A DNA stretch of 64,000 nt, from NCBI RefSeq assembly GCF_026127265.1, contig NZ_WWFG01000003.1, positions 405,340 through 469,339 of the forward strand, given 5' to 3'. The position numbers and the translations under genes are program-made. The stretch is from Nostoc sp. KVJ3 (GTDB lineage Bacteria; Cyanobacteriota; Cyanobacteriia; Cyanobacteriales; Nostocaceae). This document shows positions 9,080 to 17,670 of this stretch, in pieces (position 1 is the first letter of the stretch; each line of letters opens with the position of its first letter). The notes beneath the pieces are model-generated. The model saw nothing but the letters and a program-made list of their open reading frames with translations. It did not search any database and was not told where the DNA came from.

Positions 9080-10540
9080 TCAAGCAGTTTGAGGTTTAAT
9101 AAAGGAATTAAAGATAGAACTACAAAAAATATCCCAACTTTGAGCTATCCATTGACAACGCAGATGTAAGATAATTTCTGCATTTTCTTTCAACCAAAAT
9201 TTACTATTACCCTTGATTCTTAAGTTGATAACTTGACGGATTAAACTCTCAATTGCCCCACTACCTATTGGTAGTTTTTGGTCTAGTATCTTAGCGTAAT
9301 TTAAACGCCTTTCACGATAGGCACGTAAAAGGTAATTTCTCTGTATTACCATAGTTTTACAACGCTCTCCCGTGGCTTCAAAGATAAATTCATCCATCTG
9401 CCTAATTATGGTCATGGCATTACTTTTTTTTAAAGTTCTCCGTGCTTTTTTGAACCAATTATTTCGCTCACTATCATCACTAAACGCTACATCAGCAAAT
9501 TTCTGTAGCCGCTCAGTAACATGGTAAAAATCAAATAATTGATAAGTCGCATCGGGAGATTTCAATTTCTTTAAAAGAGGGGGAATATGCTTCCAAATCC
9601 ATTCTGCACCGTCAGCAATTAATAAAACTTGTTTTGCTTGACTAATTCCCAAACTAATCAGATGCATTTCTAAAATTGGTAAAAATCCTTTATAGTCTTC
9701 ATAAGTGCCATCATTTACAATCTTTATTTCGCCATTTCTAACTTTTTTACCTTGTTCATCAACCACATAAATTGTTAATAATTTTGGCTCAACCCATTCC
9801 CCTGTAAAGCCGTGCTTGTTTGTTTTGAGATTTTTTCTACCTTTTTTATTAATCCTAATTCTACTCCTGCCACCATCTACAGCAATTACAACTCTCTGGT
9901 CTTTAAGTATATTCCCATCAGGTAAATTACCTTGTTGCAAGTTAGATATTTTAGTTTGACGTAAATCAATGCCGATTTGACCAAATTTATATGTCAATCG
10001 TTCAATTCGTTTAAGACTAATATTAATTCCCCAATCACTCAGGATTGTATGTGCAGCTTCAAAAGAACTAGCTATGGCACCATATTTTGTAATATCTGAC
10101 CAAACTAATGGGGTCAAGCCTTCTGACATTCCTAACCATTTTAACAAGGGACAAAATCCAACATTACGAGATTTACTCTTCGCTTTTTTTTCTCTTTTTT
10201 GAACAACGTATGGTAATTTAAGACTTACTACAACATTACCTACTGTTAATATTTCCCTCTTCGTATAACCGTGTCTTTGCGTGTCGGTATGCCACCATCC
10301 TTTGGTTTGATTAATTGCTGTTTGATGAGCCGACTCTGATTGAGAAAGCTTATGCAATAATATGCCGATACATTGGCCTGCTAAAACTAACGCAGCCTGT
10401 CTAATTGTTTCTTCTCTTTCTTTAACTATTCTTCCAGACCATTCCTCGATATTTTTCAACTCTAAAAGTTTCGTCACATCCTCTTTAAAATCTGATAATG
10501 AATCGGCAAAATTTAGATTTGCATATATGTTTTTCTTCAT
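9080..10540 (-). CDS. ISKra4-like DDE transposase
   Basis: 486 residues. Catalytic landmarks are VVIAVDGGRSRIR (first Asp), VLLIADGAEWIW (second Asp) followed by FDFYHVTERL, and LPIGSGAIESLIRQ with the Glu. These match the ISKra4 group; ISLre2 is the main alternative. The frame is intact. I looked for terminal inverted repeats in about 200 bases on each side and found none convincing, so the element limits are unknown and it may be a remnant apart from the gene. It lies just upstream of the decapitated adaptor gene, so its arrival may have caused that damage. Confidence 0.82.
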   Translation of the reverse strand: MKKNIYANLNFADSLSDFKEDVTKLLELKNIEEWSGRIVKEREETIRQAALVLAGQCIGILLHKLSQSESAHQTAINQTKGWWHTDTQRHGYTKREILTVGNVVVSLKLPYVVQKREKKAKSKSRNVGFCPLLKWLGMSEGLTPLVWSDITKYGAIASSFEAAHTILSDWGINISLKRIERLTYKFGQIGIDLRQTKISNLQQGNLPDGNILKDQRVVIAVDGGRSRIRINKKGRKNLKTNKHGFTGEWVEPKLLTIYVVDEQGKKVRNGEIKIVNDGTYEDYKGFLPILEMHLISLGISQAKQVLLIADGAEWIWKHIPPLLKKLKSPDATYQLFDFYHVTERLQKFADVAFSDDSERNNWFKKARRTLKKSNAMTIIRQMDEFIFEATGERCKTMVIQRNYLLRAYRERRLNYAKILDQKLPIGSGAIESLIRQVINLRIKGNSKFWLKENAEIILHLRCQWIAQSWDIFCSSIFNSFIKPQTA

Positions 10541-10702
10541 AAAAGTAGGTACTTCCTATTTCAAAACTATTCTTGAAAGGAAATTTTACCTTTTTTATAG
10601 TCGCAACAATGTACAGAAACCTCGTTTTTAGCACAGGTTGTGTCTTCTAACGAATATTACTCAGGTTATTGTATTAAATATTTAGTATATACGTAAGATG
10701 TT

Positions 10703-10861
10703 ATTAGCGATCGCTCTCCAGGTGGGGTCATCTCACAAAATCGCATTGCTCCCGAACTAACATTAGAGGAAGTAAATCGGCTCAATCAGGTTAGCGCCAC
10801 CGCGCCAATCTATCCTTACTGGCATCAGCGCAAGTTCGGAGCTGAACGCATTCCACAATAA
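10703..10861 (+). pseudogene. C-terminal relic of an aldo/keto reductase
   Basis: An open frame without a start codon ends at taa 10859-10861. The last 40 codons read like the C-terminus of an aldo/keto reductase: a helix with LTLEEVNRLNQVSA, then PIYPYWHQRKFGAERIP, a pattern typical of this family. The body of the enzyme is absent. The 5' part is the 48-bp repeat (copy B), so the break point coincides with the repeat. Family identification is by resemblance. Confidence 0.5.
10706..10754 (-). repeat. 48-bp dispersed repeat, copy B
   Basis: Inverted relative to copy A. Positions 10732-10754 are the exact reverse complement of 8828-8850, and the other end carries agcgatcgct. Its middle is diverged. 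Confidence 0.6.
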
Positions 10862-11146
10862 AATTATCCCAGTTGCGATCGCATGAAGGCAGTGAGCTTG
10901 GTGCGATCGCTCCCTATCTGTAAGTCCTAGCCCAATCGAGGAAAATCAGAGGTAGACAGTAGAGAAGCGGATGCCGCCTACAATACGTTGGCTCATGCTG
11001 ATTTCTAACCTTTGTAATGCCAATTTCAAGATGATTCGTTTTTTGCGTAAAACATGGAATTTGAGGTGAATAGTATTATATAACGGTATTTACTATGGAT
11101 AAACCGGGGACAACACTAAAAGTCTCCTATATAATTTGCTTCTATC

Positions 11147-11180
11147 AAAAACTGCTCTAGCTTTCGTCTAGGGCAGTTTT
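11147..11180. terminator. Strong bidirectional hairpin terminator
   Basis: A 13-bp stem (aaaactgctctag against ctagggcagtttt, one G-T pair) closes a 7-base loop. A runs on the 5' side and T runs on the 3' side let it work in both directions. No gene lies immediately upstream on either strand. Confidence 0.7.
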
Positions 11181-11354
11181 ATATTGCACGGTAGAAGCGT
11201 TCGTTATTACCTGGGTTCATGCGCCAATTTCAAGAAAAGATTTCGACACACCTGGAAGGAACAGGTACAGCTTATTACTTAAAAATTATTTTCCGGCGTT
11301 GACACAACAAGAAAATTCTGGCTACGGTGATTGAAATTCTTGGATAAAACTTTG

Positions 11355-11383
11355 AGCCACTCTTAGAGGGTGGCTTATTTTTT
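11355..11383 (+). terminator. Rho-independent terminator
   Basis: The stem agccactc / gggtggct closes a 5-base loop and is followed by tattttttt. It points rightward and has no intact gene upstream, so it probably belonged to a lost gene. Confidence 0.7.
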
Positions 11384-11529
11384 CAACATATTGCGGGAGT
11401 CCCCACCTTCTCTGCGGTCAGTAAGTTGTTAGAAAAGCCTGTACTATGGGAAAACTTGAACTAAGAGGTTGTGTTAAAGACTTCAGAGTGTTCGTCAAGA
11501 AAACAAATTATCTCAGACAGAAAATAGTC

Positions 11530-12096
11530 ATGAATCTTTTCTTAAAACTTGATAAAAAAACACAATTCAAGGCTCTATTTTTGCTAATATTTATTCCTTT
11601 TATCTGGATTATATTGCCACCAATTTTATATAATTTATTCCCTTTAAATTTTAGTAATGAAAGTTGGGCTACATCATCAGTAGGACTGGCTTCAATTGGC
11701 ATGATGACTCGTGGTCAGCAGAGATACTTCTTAGAGCATAATGGCATTTTTAGTAAGTCGATTCCTGAAATAGACATTGCTCTTAAAGAACAAATGTCAA
11801 ATTCGTCAAAAAACTATAATTATTCTATAAAAATAACCCCAATCTCTGCATTCAATTATGCAAATCCCCGACGAGAGTATGTAAAAAAGGGATGGTTCGT
11901 AAAAATACCAGTAATAGGTTATGTTAGTGGTGTATTTATTGTACCTAATACTAAAAATTCTAAAAATGAACTAACAACTTTCGCAATTATATGTCAAAAC
12001 AAATTACCAGGCACTATCCACTTAAGCGATCCGATTTATCAAAATGGTATTCTTACTTGTGGTTTGGGAACTATAAAATTGCAGAAACCCAAATAA
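11530..12096 (+). CDS. Type IV pilin G/H-like protein, membrane anchored
   Basis: About 188 residues from the ATG chosen. One hydrophobic segment (ALFLLIFIPFIWIILPPILY) is followed by an exported domain that begins SVGLASIGMMTRGQQRYFLE, the hallmark start of the cyanobacterial pilin-like G/H domain. The rest is beta-rich with a Cys pair near the end. The usual prepilin cleavage motif (GFTLIE) is missing, so it is unlikely to be assembled as a pilin and may just be anchored. An in-frame ATG at 11446 would add 28 residues that look like non-coding sequence; neither start has a good ribosome site. Confidence 0.68.
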   Translation: MNLFLKLDKKTQFKALFLLIFIPFIWIILPPILYNLFPLNFSNESWATSSVGLASIGMMTRGQQRYFLEHNGIFSKSIPEIDIALKEQMSNSSKNYNYSIKITPISAFNYANPRREYVKKGWFVKIPVIGYVSGVFIVPNTKNSKNELTTFAIICQNKLPGTIHLSDPIYQNGILTCGLGTIKLQKPK

Positions 12097-12097
12097 C

Positions 12098-12304
12098 TTG
12101 CCACTAGAATTCCTCAAAAATATCAGCAGAATCGGGCTAGCATTTAATAATGATAATCGGAGGATTGAAGTAGATAAAATCTCCAATTCACTGATGGATT
12201 TTCAAGGAAAAAATCCACGATTATATCAATTCGTATGCGAACACAAACGAGATTTTAGTTTGGCAGATACAGTACTCTCACTTGCCCAAAGTTGGAAGTT
12301 TTAA
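12098..12304 (+). CDS. Doubtful small ORF
   Basis: 68 codons beginning at a TTG one base after the previous stop. Composition is protein-like (IGLAFNNDNRRIEVDKI), but no family is recognised and no ribosome site is seen. It may be a fragment of a lost gene or a chance frame. It converges on the WD40 gene, whose stop is at 12357. Confidence 0.2.
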   Translation: MPLEFLKNISRIGLAFNNDNRRIEVDKISNSLMDFQGKNPRLYQFVCEHKRDFSLADTVLSLAQSWKF

Positions 12305-12356
12305 AACCAGACGAATAGCTCAAGCGCAAGACTCTAATAACTTTCCAAACATTCTT

Positions 12357-13388
12357 TTACGGGTGGTTTGGTGCAGGAATTTTCCACTCTGTAATTCCGT
12401 CCTCTGTTGCACTAAACAAAGTCTTACCATCCCTACTAAATACCATTGCTCCCGACCAGTTGCTTACATCGGGCAGAGTTGCTTCCATATTTCCTGTTAC
12501 CAGATTCCAAACCCGATATGGTTTATATCCTCCACCAGCAATTAAAGATTGCCCATCAGGACTAAAGGCGATGGTGATCTGCGGAAAATAGAAGCCCCCA
12601 AAATCCTGCAACAATTTTTCTGTTGTCAGGTTCCACACTTTTACCTGCTTGGCACTACCACTAGCGAGCAACTGACCGTCACGACTAATTGCTAAAGCAG
12701 ATACTGCACCATAATGTCCAGTCAAAGTGGTGCGCTTTCGTCCAGTTCCCAGATCCCATACAGTGATGTGATTGCTCGAATCGCCACTAACCAAAGTCTT
12801 GCCATCTGGAGTCAGCGCCAAAGTTATTACAGCATCCGGTGTTTGTGCCAATGTGCTTGTTAATTGTCCAGTCGCCAAATTCCATATCTTAATGGTATTG
12901 TCGGAACTGGCACTCACAATTGTTTGCTGATTGGGTGTGATCACCAGTGCATTTACAACTTCAGAATGCCCTTTGAGCGTAAATTTGAGTTTTCCCGTCG
13001 CTAAATTCCAGACCTTAATGGTCTTGCCTAAACTCCCACTTACCAAAGTCTGACCATCAGCAGAAAGCGCAAGGTCATAAATATCATTCGCGTCTCCTTT
13101 GAGGGTTAATTGCGGCTGCTGACTTGGCAAATGCCAGACGCTAAAGCTTTTGCCACCGCCCCCCACTAAGGTGTGACCATCAGAAGAAAGGGCGATCGCT
13201 TCTGCTACTCCACTTAACTTTCGCACTACTGTCAAATCGCAATACTGGGAATGAGGCTGCGACAACTTGCAGATATTCGTTGCTCGGTAAATGCTCCAGA
13301 AATATGCTCCAACTTGTATCAAAAAAATTATAATCGCTACACCACGCAGCAACCATATCTGTTTTTTGCTCAACCAGTTGTCTAACAT
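12357..13388 (-). CDS. Membrane-anchored WD40 repeat protein
   Basis: About 343 residues. An N-terminal membrane helix (LLRGVAIIIFLIQVGAYFW) is followed by a beta-propeller of about seven WD40-like blades, with repeated motifs such as DGQTLVSGSLGKTIKVWNLA and similar GHxxxV...SxDxxIKIWNL units. It probably forms a protein-binding platform on the outer face of the membrane. The ATG at 13388 (gag just upstream) is preferred over a TTG at 13430. No enzymatic domain is present. Stand-alone propellers of this type are common in filamentous cyanobacteria and their partners are generally unknown. Confidence 0.85.
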   Translation of the reverse strand: MLDNWLSKKQIWLLRGVAIIIFLIQVGAYFWSIYRATNICKLSQPHSQYCDLTVVRKLSGVAEAIALSSDGHTLVGGGGKSFSVWHLPSQQPQLTLKGDANDIYDLALSADGQTLVSGSLGKTIKVWNLATGKLKFTLKGHSEVVNALVITPNQQTIVSASSDNTIKIWNLATGQLTSTLAQTPDAVITLALTPDGKTLVSGDSSNHITVWDLGTGRKRTTLTGHYGAVSALAISRDGQLLASGSAKQVKVWNLTTEKLLQDFGGFYFPQITIAFSPDGQSLIAGGGYKPYRVWNLVTGNMEATLPDVSNWSGAMVFSRDGKTLFSATEDGITEWKIPAPNHP

Positions 13389-13849
13389 CAGCTCTTTTCT
13401 CTTTTCGGTAGGTAGTTGAATTGATCGCAAACAGGTTATGGGGTATAGGGTGTGGGATGTAGCGAAAGACTCTTCAAGTCACAAGCTGCATTAGTTGCTG
13501 CTGTATCTTCCCCACGGGATCTGTGCGATTTTGTCAGATCCGCTAAACAACGTGCGATCGCTTCCAAAATTTTTTCGCACAGTCCGATCAGTATCAACGC
13601 TAATAATCTCACTTTCATAATGCTCTTTCTCTATCTGACATCACCTATTACCAGGGTTTTGATGCTTCTGAGTTTGAGCGTAGAAACAAATTTACTTGTT
13701 TATGCAAAATATTTAATCTGATTTTGACTAGGGAGAGTTGACGTTTAAAAGGAAGTAACAGAGCATTCAGGCTGATTCAGGATTTTTCTAGAACCAATTA
13801 CTGTTCAAGAGAAATATTGTCCGAGTAGATATGCCATCTACTATAATAC
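13389..13849. other. Intergenic region with repeat copy C
   Basis: About 460 bases between two leftward genes. It includes the third copy of the 48-bp repeat (13515-13562). A 60-codon frame at 13436-13618 is mostly repeat-derived (its residues DLTKSHRSR match the adaptor's abnormal N-terminus) and is not taken as a gene. Confidence 0.5.
13515..13562 (+). repeat. 48-bp dispersed repeat, copy C
   Basis: Same length and same ends as copy A (cggga... to gcgatcgct), with the shared core tgcgattttgt. It is more diverged than the A-B pair. Lying between genes, it suggests a mobile or recombinogenic short repeat carrying a HIP1 site at one end. Confidence 0.6.
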
Positions 13850-16255
13850 TTATGCTGCTTTTGCAAAAGATTTACCCAGTTCAAACATACTGAACAGCCA
13901 GTGATGCCATTCTTTATAAGTGATAAATACTTTTAAAACTGATTCCAAATCAACATCCAAATCCCTATTTTGAATGTCAATAATTGTCTGATAGGTCAAA
14001 TCCAAAGCAATTCTATCGTCCTTGGCGAACGGCTTAAACTTTCCATTCAGGGAATTATTCAGTTGAGTTATTCTCTCTCTTCCTACTTTCCCCTTGACTT
14101 CAGTTAATCGCTCATCTCGAAATAAACCAAAACGGTCATGAGGATGCAGGCTTACTAGCTCATTGAAATTAGTGATTCGGCTAGTAAAAGATGAAGTACT
14201 TGGGTCAACTTGCAGAAACCCCATTACATAATTTTTATTACCAGTCTCAACCACAAGATGTTCTGGTAAAACTCGCTTTCCCAAACGATATTGAGTTAGT
14301 CTAATTGGCTTTATATGGTTAAAAGCTTCAGCAATAGTTTTTAGTTTACCCATGTCATCATAATCAGAAATGATCGGAAGGTTACTATACTGCTGCTCAA
14401 GTTCAGCCTTCTTTCGAGTTAAATACTCAATAATGTTATCTGAGGTATGTAGTTGAAGCTTAGGAGGTTCAGGAAGAAACTGCTGACGCAATTTTGTTAA
14501 ATCAACTGACGGCCCTTGTTCCTGTATCGCTTGAACCAAATCTAGAAATGCTTCGGTTAGTTTTTGCTGTTGTTGCTGTACAATTCTCAGCTGTTGCTCT
14601 AGTTGTTCTTTACTATCAAGCTTATGCAGGTTTTCTTTGACAGATGCTAGAGGAATTTGACGAACCCTGTAGTTATAATAGTCTGCTGCTCGGTTTAATA
14701 CCCCTCGAATTGGCTTTTGTCCAAGAATATCTTCCAAATCTTCAGAGCTAAATAATAGTTCTAGAGGAATATCAAGTGCCTGAAGCTTCACCCGCAAAAT
14801 CGCTTCAAGTTCTGTTTCATCTGGCTGACGTAAATAAATCTGGTACTGGGAGACTCTACCAATAATTGAGTTATCAAAGCTAGCTTGAAACTGTTCCCAT
14901 CGATCTGGAAACATATTGAGAATAATTAAACTATTAGGAACGTGAGTAAAAATTTCCTTGATAGCTTCCCCAAAATTCAGTAAGATTTCTCGGTTATGTG
15001 AAAGCCCCAATCCTTCTAGCTGATCGAAGACGATAATTAAGGGTTCATCCAAGATAGATAGTTTAGCCAAAACTGAAATTGCTTCCAAAGAAAAGGCTTC
15101 TTGGCTGAGGTCTTCTCCCCAATTTGGCAAACCAACTAATTCTGCCTCTTCTTTAGATAAGATGTTAGCAGCTAACCAACGGGTAGTAATATCTTTGCGT
15201 CGTGGGTCAGTATAACTACAATACTTAACAATTCCCTTGAGAATAGCAAGAGCAAAACCTCCAGAAGAATAATGACCCGCCCACCACTCGTTGATTCGTT
15301 TTTCAATGTGTTGCCAGTAATCTCGTCTGCGCCCAGTTCCTTCTGCTCCAAGCGCATCTAAATTTTTATCTTGTAGAGCTTTAATAATTTCTTGGTCTTT
15401 CTGAGATGTAACTCGGAAACCGAGAATTTTATAAAAGCTATTGATAATCAGGTAGTCCAATTGAGTAGCAGAACCAACCGACTGTACTAGGGATTCCAAA
15501 ATGCGGCTGTAGATGTGATGCAGCACTGCTTTGGGATGGTTCGGTTGGCGGATAAATAATAGTCGATTATTGGCTAGTCGCTCATTGGCTAGTCTCATCA
15601 TCAAGTGGGTTTTACCAGTCCCTGGCTCTCCAATAACTACGACTCCTTTACTCTGGCGGTTGGAATCTAGTTTGATGTCAGCCAAAATTGACTCAAGAGT
15701 AAGATATTCTTGGCGGTAAGTGGCAAAATAATCAGGGTGAGTCTGAAACGGAGTATCAACCCGACTAGCACTAAATGGATTGGGCTTTTGTTTTAATTGC
15801 TCAATCATCATCTGACGATAAAGCTGGTAAGTAAACTGGGCATCATATCGAGCAGCATGAGCCATATCTCGAATAAAGTAGCGGTTATTTACCTGCAAAT
15901 TAAAATGCTTACTCAGATGTTCTAGGGAATGGCTTTCTAGCTCTGACCAAACACTTTTTGCTTTTTCCCAAGTACACTCGAATTCTAGTTTGGGGCAAAA
16001 AAGACCAACTCGGCGAAAACTGGACTGAAGTATCTCAATATCATGCAAGGCATAGTGGCAGACTATTTTCTTCCCTTGGACAAGGGACAGAAACTCTGTA
16101 AGCAGAGTTTTGAGACTTTTAAGGTTAGGCAGATTCTTGTTGTGATTGGGATAATCACTAGAAAACCCTTCATAGATCAACCGTCCTTGACTATCCACTA
16201 TCGCCAATTCACTTAATTCCGGTTTCCCCTCAGTGTCTAAAACTACAAAGTCCAT
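13850..16255 (-). CDS. DEDDh exonuclease fused to Cdc6/Orc1-like AAA+ ATPase
   Basis: 801 residues. The N-terminal domain (1-160) has the DEDDh 3'-5' exonuclease pattern: Asp7 and Glu9 in VLDTEG, Asp72 in HYALHDIEIL, His133 and Asp138 in HAARYDAQF. A P-loop ATPase follows, with Walker A GEPGTGKTHL near residue 210 and Walker B LIIVFDQLEG near 410, then an AAA+ lid and winged-helix-like region resembling Cdc6/Orc1. A coiled coil lies near 555-600 (LEQQLRIVQQQQQK), and the C-terminal 150 residues are unassigned. The fusion suggests ATP-gated cleavage of DNA or RNA ends. It is divergent from the NucS-like nuclease gene, and the two may be one defence unit. Domain calls are firm; the biological role is inferred. 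Confidence 0.8.
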   Translation of the reverse strand: MDFVVLDTEGKPELSELAIVDSQGRLIYEGFSSDYPNHNKNLPNLKSLKTLLTEFLSLVQGKKIVCHYALHDIEILQSSFRRVGLFCPKLEFECTWEKAKSVWSELESHSLEHLSKHFNLQVNNRYFIRDMAHAARYDAQFTYQLYRQMMIEQLKQKPNPFSASRVDTPFQTHPDYFATYRQEYLTLESILADIKLDSNRQSKGVVVIGEPGTGKTHLMMRLANERLANNRLLFIRQPNHPKAVLHHIYSRILESLVQSVGSATQLDYLIINSFYKILGFRVTSQKDQEIIKALQDKNLDALGAEGTGRRRDYWQHIEKRINEWWAGHYSSGGFALAILKGIVKYCSYTDPRRKDITTRWLAANILSKEEAELVGLPNWGEDLSQEAFSLEAISVLAKLSILDEPLIIVFDQLEGLGLSHNREILLNFGEAIKEIFTHVPNSLIILNMFPDRWEQFQASFDNSIIGRVSQYQIYLRQPDETELEAILRVKLQALDIPLELLFSSEDLEDILGQKPIRGVLNRAADYYNYRVRQIPLASVKENLHKLDSKEQLEQQLRIVQQQQQKLTEAFLDLVQAIQEQGPSVDLTKLRQQFLPEPPKLQLHTSDNIIEYLTRKKAELEQQYSNLPIISDYDDMGKLKTIAEAFNHIKPIRLTQYRLGKRVLPEHLVVETGNKNYVMGFLQVDPSTSSFTSRITNFNELVSLHPHDRFGLFRDERLTEVKGKVGRERITQLNNSLNGKFKPFAKDDRIALDLTYQTIIDIQNRDLDVDLESVLKVFITYKEWHHWLFSMFELGKSFAKAA

Positions 16256-16494
16256 ATAACCCTGACTACGAGTAAGCTATAGCAAAATTAACACAGGTAT
16301 TTTAAAAGGGGTATAATTTGTATCACTTAAATAAGTAAGATAAGAAAATATCAGTAGATAACCTGACAAGTATCAATGTCTTTCAATGGTCGCAGTCAGT
16401 ATTGATGCGATGAAAATTTTCCACAGCGATCGCAATCTTACTTTGCTCAAGGTAAGCTAAGTGTAATTTGATTTTTTAACGTTGACCCAAAAGT
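16256..16494. promoter_or_regulatory. Divergent promoter region between two nuclease genes
   Basis: A 239-base AT-rich spacer between divergent genes, so it must hold promoters for both. It contains one HIP1 site near 16427. I do not see a well-formed operator. Confidence 0.35.
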
Positions 16495-17511
16495 ATGCTG
16501 GCTGGTGCTGCTTTAAGAAAAACAGGTGAGGGTTGGGAGTTTGCGTCCGAAGCTGCCTTAGAAGATTTTATTTGGGAGAATCTACAGCAATTATTAAGTT
16601 TGACACCTCTCAAACGGCAGTATGCGGCTAAGGGCGAATTCTGCGATATCTTAGCTTTGAACGAAAGCAAACAGTTAGTTATTTTAGAACTAAAAAATGC
16701 TGAAGATAGATATGTTATCCAGCAGCTAACCCGTTATTATGATAATTTGCTAGATGAGCGACCTTTTTGTGAACAAATAGACTATCACCAACCAGTTAAA
16801 CTGATAGCTGCCGCACCTTCATTCCACAGACATAATCTGATTGATTGCAAGTATAATCTGCTCAAAATTGATTTATTGCAGATTCAAGTATTCAAAGACA
16901 ATCAACAGTTCCAGTTGTGTTTGCAAGACATCAGCACTAATCAAACTTGGTCAATTCCTATTTCCTATCAAGAGCTAAATTTCAGTAGTACAAAACATGG
17001 CATTTCAGAAACACCACAATTACTTTTAGATTGGCTAGGTGCTTGTTCAGCAGAGGAACAGCAAGGAATTCTTAAGCTTCGAGAGAAAATTTTGAGCTTT
17101 GATGAGCGAATCAAGGAACAAATTGAGAGTAGAAATACTATCAGGTATGGCAAGGGTAAATCGAAACCTGTGGCTGAATTTTGCTATCAAAGGACATCTC
17201 ATAAACCAGTTGTATTTTTCTGGTTGCCAACTCCTAACTCACGGCAAAAAGAAGTAATTGGTCGGTTACGGCTATGGCTAGAAGGTGAAATAGTTACTCA
17301 TCTAGGTCATATACCAGAAGGTTTTGGGCGAATGAAACTTCAATCCGAATGGGATGCCATACCACGAGAAAAACGTCCTAGAAATTTATATTGGAGTCTT
17401 TCTCATAAATCATTTATGCCCGTCCCAATTTCCCAAGGTTACAACGATGTTTCTAACTCTTTAGAATCACTAGCAGATTTAGCACTAACCAAATGGCTTA
17501 CTAGAATTTAG
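16495..17511 (+). CDS. NucS/DUF91-like PD-(D/E)XK nuclease
   Basis: 338 residues. The core reads GEFCDILALNESKQLVILELKN: Asp in the first strand, then Glu-x-Lys in the second, the PD-(D/E)XK pattern seen in NucS/DUF91 endonucleases. The basic element RYYDNLLDERPF follows as in that family. A C-terminal domain of about 130 residues (starting near IRYGKGKSKPVAEF) resembles the DUF5655-type tail often attached to such nucleases. NucS-type enzymes cut mismatched or branched DNA; here the defence context favours a role against foreign DNA. The ATG is unsupported by a strong ribosome site. Confidence 0.7.
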   Translation: MLAGAALRKTGEGWEFASEAALEDFIWENLQQLLSLTPLKRQYAAKGEFCDILALNESKQLVILELKNAEDRYVIQQLTRYYDNLLDERPFCEQIDYHQPVKLIAAAPSFHRHNLIDCKYNLLKIDLLQIQVFKDNQQFQLCLQDISTNQTWSIPISYQELNFSSTKHGISETPQLLLDWLGACSAEEQQGILKLREKILSFDERIKEQIESRNTIRYGKGKSKPVAEFCYQRTSHKPVVFFWLPTPNSRQKEVIGRLRLWLEGEIVTHLGHIPEGFGRMKLQSEWDAIPREKRPRNLYWSLSHKSFMPVPISQGYNDVSNSLESLADLALTKWLTRI

Positions 17512-17558
17512 TTAATTTACAAATCAATATGAGCATGATTTCAATACTTACTAATCAA

Positions 17559-17582
17559 TGATTATTATATTTTTAATAATCA
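17559..17582. terminator. AT-rich hairpin after the NucS-like gene
   Basis: tgattatta (17559-17567) pairs perfectly with taataatca (17574-17582) around a 6-base loop. It lies 48 bases after the stop. The stem is weak, so termination efficiency is uncertain. Confidence 0.35.
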
Positions 17583-17670
17583 GCACTCTATTTTTACAAC
17601 TAATACTAGATCACACATAAACAAAGGTGAGACAATTGGACTGCAACGATAACTGCTAAAACCCAAAGTA

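Larger units (their letters stand above)
10862..11529. other. Non-coding stretch with HIP1 sites and two orphan terminators
   Basis: No convincing gene is seen between the reductase relic and the pilin-like gene. The stretch holds two HIP1-type sites near 10877-10910 and two strong rho-independent terminator hairpins (listed separately) with no gene in front of either. I read it as remains of deleted genes. Confidence 0.5.

Noticed and set aside
67..10540. Composite transposon formed by the two transposases around the metal genes
   Set aside because: The transposases belong to different families (ISAs1 and ISKra4-like), so they cannot mobilise the segment together.
13436..13618. 60-codon frame as a membrane peptide gene
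   Set aside because: Half of it is the 48-bp dispersed repeat and the end is low-complexity; no ribosome site.
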